From the NCBI GenBank assembly GCA_027600665.1, contig JADGJL010001004.1:1-11132 (forward strand): a stretch of 11,132 bases of DNA, in the 5' to 3' direction. Positions 7,801-11,132 of the stretch are shown one piece after another. Numbering within the stretch: the first letter of the stretch is position 1; every line of letters begins with the position of its first letter. The translations under genes were made by a program, and so were the position numbers. The notes beneath the pieces were generated by a model that was given only the letters and a program-made list of their open reading frames with translations, made no database searches and was not told where the DNA came from. This stretch comes from Irineochytrium annulatum. Lineage: Eukaryota > Chytridiomycota > Chytridiomycetes > Chytridiales > Chytridiaceae.

Positions 7801-9596
7801 ACCTCTTCTGTCTTCGCCTCTGTTGTTTGGTAAAAGTGTGAGCCGTTGGAGGCTGCTAGCAACTACAACCAATAACTCACGTGCAAAATGATGCATGATC
7901 GACTCTCCGTTCGCCCTTTTCATCCCTACATCCGCCTTGTGCTCCAACAGCAGCTTGACCATCATCGCCGTCTTGGCCTTCCACAGCGGCGCAACGCCGT
8001 TTTCGTCCGCCCCGTTGACATCCATCCCCTCCTTCAACATCATCTCGACCACTTTCGTGTTTCCCATTGCCACGGCCATATGCAACAACCCACGTGGGGT
8101 TTCCTTACCTCCAGCATCACTCTTCTTCCTGCCGTCATGGCTATCGTCATCCCCCGCGCTTGATGCGGACTTCTTCATCCGCGACATCCCCTGCATGTGC
8201 GCCCGCGACGAAGTCGTCAGCAGCCGCTTGACGGCTTCGACCGAGTTCAGCTGGATGGCCTCCTCGAGCGTGTTGACGGACTCGGCGGAGGAAATCGGGG
8301 TCGCCCGCGAGGCGAGCGCGCGCCGGTGGACGTGCGCTGTGACTGAGTCGACAATCGAGCGGATCTTGGAGTCGGCGTCGCCAGCGTTGCGAGCGTCGAT
8401 GTAAAGGTCTGAGCCGACGTAGAAGCCAACGCCTGTGCTTGACCAGGGCTTCAGCATGTTTTGCCTGGTATGACACTGTTAGCGGCAATAAATAGAAGAG
8501 GCAAAGGTAGATGCAAGTGAGTCTCACTTCTTTTCGCCGCCTTTGTCTCCGTCTTCCTCGAGCCGTCTCTTACGCTCTTCGGGAGTGATGCCGACTGTCG
8601 ACATTTAGTTCGATGCCCATGGACGATATCTGCAGAACCGACTTACCGATGACAGGAATGATAGGGATATCGTGATTCATTGCGAAGTTGAACTCACGAA
8701 CGCACATTGCGGAGTTGGCGTACTCGTCCGATATGTTTGCAATCACAACGACAGCCTTGCTCAAGGCTTCCGCAATCTGTTCCGGCAACAACTTTCCAGC
8801 CTGTAACCGATCGACATCCAGCCAGGGTTGAAATCCAGCATTCTTCAACGCGTCCAAAAGCCTCCTCGGCTCGAAACTATAAAACTATTTAAATCTGGCA
8901 ACAGCGATATGAAGAAAAGAAAACCCACGGTCCAGCCTCCGCTATCGCGTCCGCGTCCCTCAATCCATTCATATAATCCAACTCCATCTGCTCCTTCGAG
9001 TTTCTCCAGCAGTAACTGATAAACACCAGCTTCTCTGCCATGATCTCGTCCACCTTCACCTCATCTCCAGCCCCAGTTATGGCCAGTCTCGGCACGCTGT
9101 TCCCGATCCTCTTCTCAAACCTCCTCACCCTCCGCCCGAGCGCCCTCTGGTCCATCTCCAGCCGCGCTCTCTCTATCTCTAATCGCTGGGCCAACAAAGC
9201 CCTCTCGACCTGGACGCGCTCGCCCAACAGCATGGCCAGCTGCTCAATCCGCACCTTCTCAAACTCCACCCGCATCATCTCCAGCGCCCCACCCTCGCGC
9301 TCGTCCGACGCCCGCGGCATCGACAGCGCCGCCACCTGCTCCAGGAGCCGCGCGGCGTCCTCTCGCGCCGCAAGCGCCAGGGCCGCTGCTTCGTCCCTCC
9401 CTGCCAGCGCCGCGGCCTCCCCCGCGCTCACGCGCGCCGTGAGGCTCTGGAGCTGAGACAAGATTGCGCCTGGCGTCGCGGGCTCGTCACCCAACATGTG
9501 AACGGGGTCTGTTTGTATATCAGCGTCGGCGAGCTTGCGGCCGGGGCCGTCGGACGGGTCGACGCGCGACCGCTTCCGGCCGCAGCAGGCGAACAT
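4860..9596 (-). CDS. Coiled coil-TIR-ankyrin repeat protein, candidate TIR NADase, five exons
   Basis: Exons on the minus strand are 9596-8929, 8876-8647, 8594-8528, 8464-7881 and 7819-4860. They join in frame to 1502 aa ending in TAG. Introns are 52, 52, 63 and 61 nt, all GT...AG, in phases 2, 1, 2 and 1. The start ATG has A at -3. Order of parts: Cys-Cys and basic N-terminus (1-11), QT motif (26-30), coiled coil (about 45-165), TIR (about 188-347), about 29 ankyrin repeats (386 to about 1408), then a charged, Ser-rich tail. TIR domains self-associate; those with a conserved glutamate cleave NAD+ in immunity and cell death. Here that residue is Glu284. Ankyrin repeats bind proteins. I infer an intracellular signalling or immune-type receptor whose ankyrin array senses a ligand or restrains the TIR. 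No NB-ARC, NACHT or membrane segment was seen. Domain calls are firm; function is inference. The intron 4 boundary is the least certain junction. Confidence 0.92.
7820..7880 (-). other. Intron 4 of the TIR-ankyrin gene, inside an ankyrin repeat
   Basis: The donor is GTGAGT and the acceptor AACAG, 61 nt, phase 1. Joining gives HFAQAKTEEVAAILKMLL, a well-formed ankyrin helix pair. Without removal the exon 4 frame leaves the ankyrin frame and reads on to a stop at 7570. Nearer AG dinucleotides would leave an intron of under 30 nt, shorter than any other here. Confidence 0.8.
8092..8217 (-). other. Charged Ser/Lys/Asp-rich linker in the ankyrin region (residues about 405-446)
   Basis: The linker sits between the first ankyrin unit, which follows the TIR, and the second. 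It holds basic clusters (MKK, then RKK) spaced like a weak bipartite nuclear signal, Ser-rich stretches and an acidic DDDSHD patch, and is probably disordered. It could be a flexible hinge or phosphorylation segment between the enzyme-like and repeat parts. Nuclear targeting is only a possibility. Confidence 0.5.
8389..9035 (-). other. TIR domain (protein residues about 188-347), split over four exons
   Basis: The domain opens with the beta-A/box 1 sequence KLVFISYCW (189-197). An acidic loop follows, then a helix FEPRRLLDALKNAGF and the strand-loop WLDVDRLQAGKL (241-252). Next come IANISDEYANS and the helix CVREFNFA (281-288), then strand IPIIPVI (293-299). It closes near an LYID motif (342-345). 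Glu284 in C-x-x-E-F lines up with the catalytic glutamate of SARM1 (WVHKE) and of plant TIRs (WCLxEL). Introns of 52, 52 and 63 nt interrupt it; one exon is only 67 nt. The spliced product matches the family throughout, which supports the junctions. NAD+ hydrolase activity is inferred, not shown. Confidence 0.93.
9102..9464 (-). other. N-terminal coiled coil of the TIR-ankyrin protein (residues about 45-165)
   Basis: An Ala/Glu/Arg/Leu-rich helical stretch with heptad-like spacing runs from residue 45 to 165, broken by a short Pro-containing loop near 93-100. The second half has the strongest charge pattern. Its position just before the TIR suggests oligomerisation that would bring TIR domains together, as the SAM domains do in SARM1. 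Oligomer state is inference. Confidence 0.75.
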
Positions 9597-10190
9597 GGTG
9601 TGCAGGCTAGATGGTTGACGGCGTGCGTGGCGTTCAGGTTGATAGTGTGCACGCTGCTACTATTGGCACGGTGCAGTGATTAGCACGAGCTCCGGTGCGG
9701 CCGGGAGGTGATTTACGCGCTCATTATCAATCGGCCGTAAATATCGACGATCCTGCGGGCAAGGACGGCAATGTATAATAATAATAATGTACGCGATGTG
9801 AAGTACGAAGAAGGAATGATGGGTGGAACATACTAAACTCTTACGTCCGAAAACATCGAGATTGCGCCACATGTATACGCCACATTCTTGTCTTGCATCG
9901 TGAAAATCAGTTCCGGGAACACCCGAGTGTCACCGAGTTTCAGACCGGGAAAGCGTCGCGATGCCAACAGCCAAACGATTTTCGGAACCTCATCGGTTGC
10001 ATCGCATTCGGTCAGATCGTCGTGAAACCGCCGTGAAGTCACGTTGCCCTCGATCAGGAAATCAGAAGCGAAACTTTCGTGTCGTCAACTTTACTGCAAC
10101 CCACAGTCGTCGTTGCTCCCATACCCCTCGCAGCCCGTCGCCGTCCCTGTCCCTGCCGCCGCCACCACCGTCCCCACCCTGCCCCATCTC
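9597..10190. promoter_or_regulatory. Divergent promoter region of the TIR-ankyrin gene and the right-edge gene
   Basis: About 594 bp separate the two divergent start codons, so both 5' UTRs and promoters should lie here. A short TAA-type microsatellite (9774-9788) reads as TTATTATACA on the minus strand, about 180 nt upstream of the TIR-ankyrin ATG, and may serve as a TATA-like element. A CCAAT pentamer reads on the minus strand just inside 9661-9667. No clear TATA box was found for the plus-strand gene. The part nearest that gene (10090-10190) is C-rich and pyrimidine-rich. Short ORFs in the region have no recognisable content. Confidence 0.5.
9774..9788. repeat. Short TAA trinucleotide microsatellite
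   Basis: About five units of TAA/ATA sit within the divergent intergenic region, in otherwise mixed-composition DNA. It is too short to say more than that it is an AT-rich simple repeat in a likely promoter. Confidence 0.8.
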
Positions 10191-11132
10191 ATGAGGTCTT
10201 ACTTCAACGCTCACCTCAACCACGCCCCGAAGGGGGCCGACCTCCTCGCGGGCCATGACCCCGTCTCGGAGGAGGCCAACGCCGTGCTCCACGACCTGAT
10301 GTCGCCCGGCGCAATCCCCATTCCCATCCCCATGAACAGCCAGCGCACCCCGACCTCCCCTGTCGACTTCCCGAGCATGTCAGCCCACCACTCGCACGCC
10401 TCCCACCATCACACTGCGGACTACAAGGGCCATTTGACCTTCCAGCGACAGCCCTTCCCGCCGCCCTCGCCGCAAAAGGCCTCTCGTGCCCTTGCGCTGG
10501 CGCTGGAACCTTTGGACAGCTCCGTGGTCGTTGTCAGCGCCTCGAACCCCGTGGACATCATGGCGGCGCCAACAGCTGCGGCGGCCGCGAGCGCTACCAC
10601 GTCCCCGCCGGATGCGGCCGTGGCGCCAGCGACGTCCCCGACGTCTTCCTCCTCCTCTGCTCCCGACACACCACCTTCTGGAGAGGACAACCGTCCCGGG
10701 ATATTATTTGCTTCTCCCTTCATCCACGTGGACGAACCGACGTCGCCCGTCGACGGGGACGGGGACGAAGACGAGGAGCCCATCATGATGCGGGATCGGC
10801 GATCGGTGGGAGAAACCGCGGCGGTTGTTTTGGAGAAGCAGCCGCAGTCTAGCATTCCGGCCCCATCCAACGGTGGCGCTCAATACCACGCGCACTCGTC
10901 CGGCTCTTCCTCGTCCTCCTCCTCCGTTTCGTCTAGCGTCTCTTCGCCGCCCTTGCCATTGATCTCGTCCTCGCTATCGTCGTCGCTCCTCTTGCAGGCG
11001 CAGCAGGGGCAGATCGGACACGTGCCGCCGACGATTAAGAGGGGGTCCATCGTCCGAAGGGGCAGCCAGGCGACTATCGCGTCCCAGGGAGGTTTTGGAG
11101 GTGGCGGAGGGGGCAGCTTCGCGGGCGGAGGG
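10191..11132 (+). CDS. Low-complexity Ser/Pro/Ala-rich protein, N-terminal part (3' end outside window)
   Basis: An open frame of exactly 314 codons runs from the ATG at 10191 to the window end without a stop. An in-frame TGA at 10023 lies upstream with no ATG between, so 10191 is the first possible start unless an upstream exon exists; the start context is weak (C at -3). The protein begins MRSYFNAHL, then has a His/Ser-rich patch (about 10380-10420), Ala/Pro/Ser-rich stretches, an acidic run (about 10756-10780), a long Ser-rich run (about 10896-10986) and a Gly-rich run at the edge. KRGS and RRGS (11037-11066) resemble basophilic kinase (PKA-type) sites. TSP and SPV motifs could be proline-directed kinase sites. 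It looks like a disordered regulatory protein; any folded domain would lie beyond the window. The family was not recognised. Confidence 0.75.
   Translation, partial: MRSYFNAHLNHAPKGADLLAGHDPVSEEANAVLHDLMSPGAIPIPIPMNSQRTPTSPVDFPSMSAHHSHASHHHTADYKGHLTFQRQPFPPPSPQKASRALALALEPLDSSVVVVSASNPVDIMAAPTAAAAASATTSPPDAAVAPATSPTSSSSSAPDTPPSGEDNRPGILFASPFIHVDEPTSPVDGDGDEDEEPIMMRDRRSVGETAAVVLEKQPQSSIPAPSNGGAQYHAHSSGSSSSSSSVSSSVSSPPLPLISSSLSSSLLLQAQQGQIGHVPPTIKRGSIVRRGSQATIASQGGFGGGGGGSFAGGG

Larger units (their letters stand above)
5145..8274 (-). other. Ankyrin repeat array, about 29 units (protein residues 386 to about 1408)
   Basis: Repeats follow the ankyrin pattern: a G-x-T-x-LHxAA helix start, a second helix V-x-x-LL, then G-A-x-x-x. 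The array is interrupted by intron 4 and by a charged linker after the first unit. The first few units are ordinary. From about residue 681 the array becomes dimeric: units starting Gly-Trp alternate with units starting Gly-Arg/Gln/Lys-Thr/Asn that often end in a Met-Pro-containing loop. Nine units carry the Gly-Trp pair (Trp at residues 578, 682, 750, 820, 889, 956, 1025, 1168 and 1377). Ankyrin arrays of this length form large curved scaffolds, about 24 repeats per superhelical turn. The ligand is unknown. The last unit or two before the tail are degenerate. Confidence 0.93.

Noticed and set aside
7351..7833. 160-codon plus-strand ORF opposite the ankyrin array
   Set aside because: It lies antisense to well-formed ankyrin repeats and repeats their codon pattern; it has no signal of its own.
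5145..8274. Repeated DNA words in the ankyrin region as a CRISPR or satellite array
   Set aside because: The periodicity follows ankyrin codons with varied synonymous bases, lies in a continuous reading frame and lacks identical repeats or unique spacers.
9833..10042. 69-codon minus-strand ORF in the divergent promoter region, as a possible upstream exon or small gene
   Set aside because: No recognisable motif, no clear splice path to the TIR-ankyrin start, and the ATG at 9596 already has a good context.
9961..10194. 77-codon plus-strand ORF ending at the right-edge gene's start
   Set aside because: It is in a different frame from the right-edge gene and Arg/Ser/Pro-rich as expected from composition, with no supporting motif.
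10421..10870. 149-codon minus-strand ORF opposite the right-edge gene
   Set aside because: Shadow of the long open plus-strand frame that runs from 10191 to the window end.

Overview
The window is GC-rich nuclear DNA from a eukaryote with compact genes. Introns are short (52-141 nt) with GT...AG ends, AT-rich gaps lie between genes, a TATA box and AATAAA signals are present, and there are no bacterial operon features. An early-diverging (zoosporic) fungus fits the gene style, the phi-like GST and the large TIR-ankyrin protein. That assignment is inference; other GC-rich protists are possible.

Layout: (1) positions 1-3303, + strand: the 3' part of a long, intron-free coiled-coil protein that enters from the left edge. 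(2) 3304-3687: AT-rich gap with a poly(A) signal for gene 1 and a TATA box for gene 2. (3) 3688-4619, + strand: a complete four-exon glutathione S-transferase of 214 aa. (4) 4620-4859: short gap between convergent 3' ends. (5) 9596-4860, - strand: a five-exon gene for a 1502-aa protein with a coiled coil, a TIR domain and about 29 ankyrin repeats. (6) 9597-10190: divergent promoter region. (7) 10191-11132, + strand: the 5' part of a low-complexity Ser/Pro/Ala-rich protein that runs off the right edge.

The most interesting gene is the coiled coil-TIR-ankyrin gene. Its TIR keeps the glutamate used for NAD+ cleavage by SARM1 and plant TIR enzymes. The long ankyrin array could act as a sensing or autoinhibitory scaffold, with no NB-ARC/NACHT switch in between. 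Much of the array is built from a two-repeat unit of about 69 residues whose first half carries a Gly-Trp signature. Nothing in the sequence ties the four genes into one pathway. The GST is an ordinary detoxification-type enzyme, and the two flanking proteins were not recognised.
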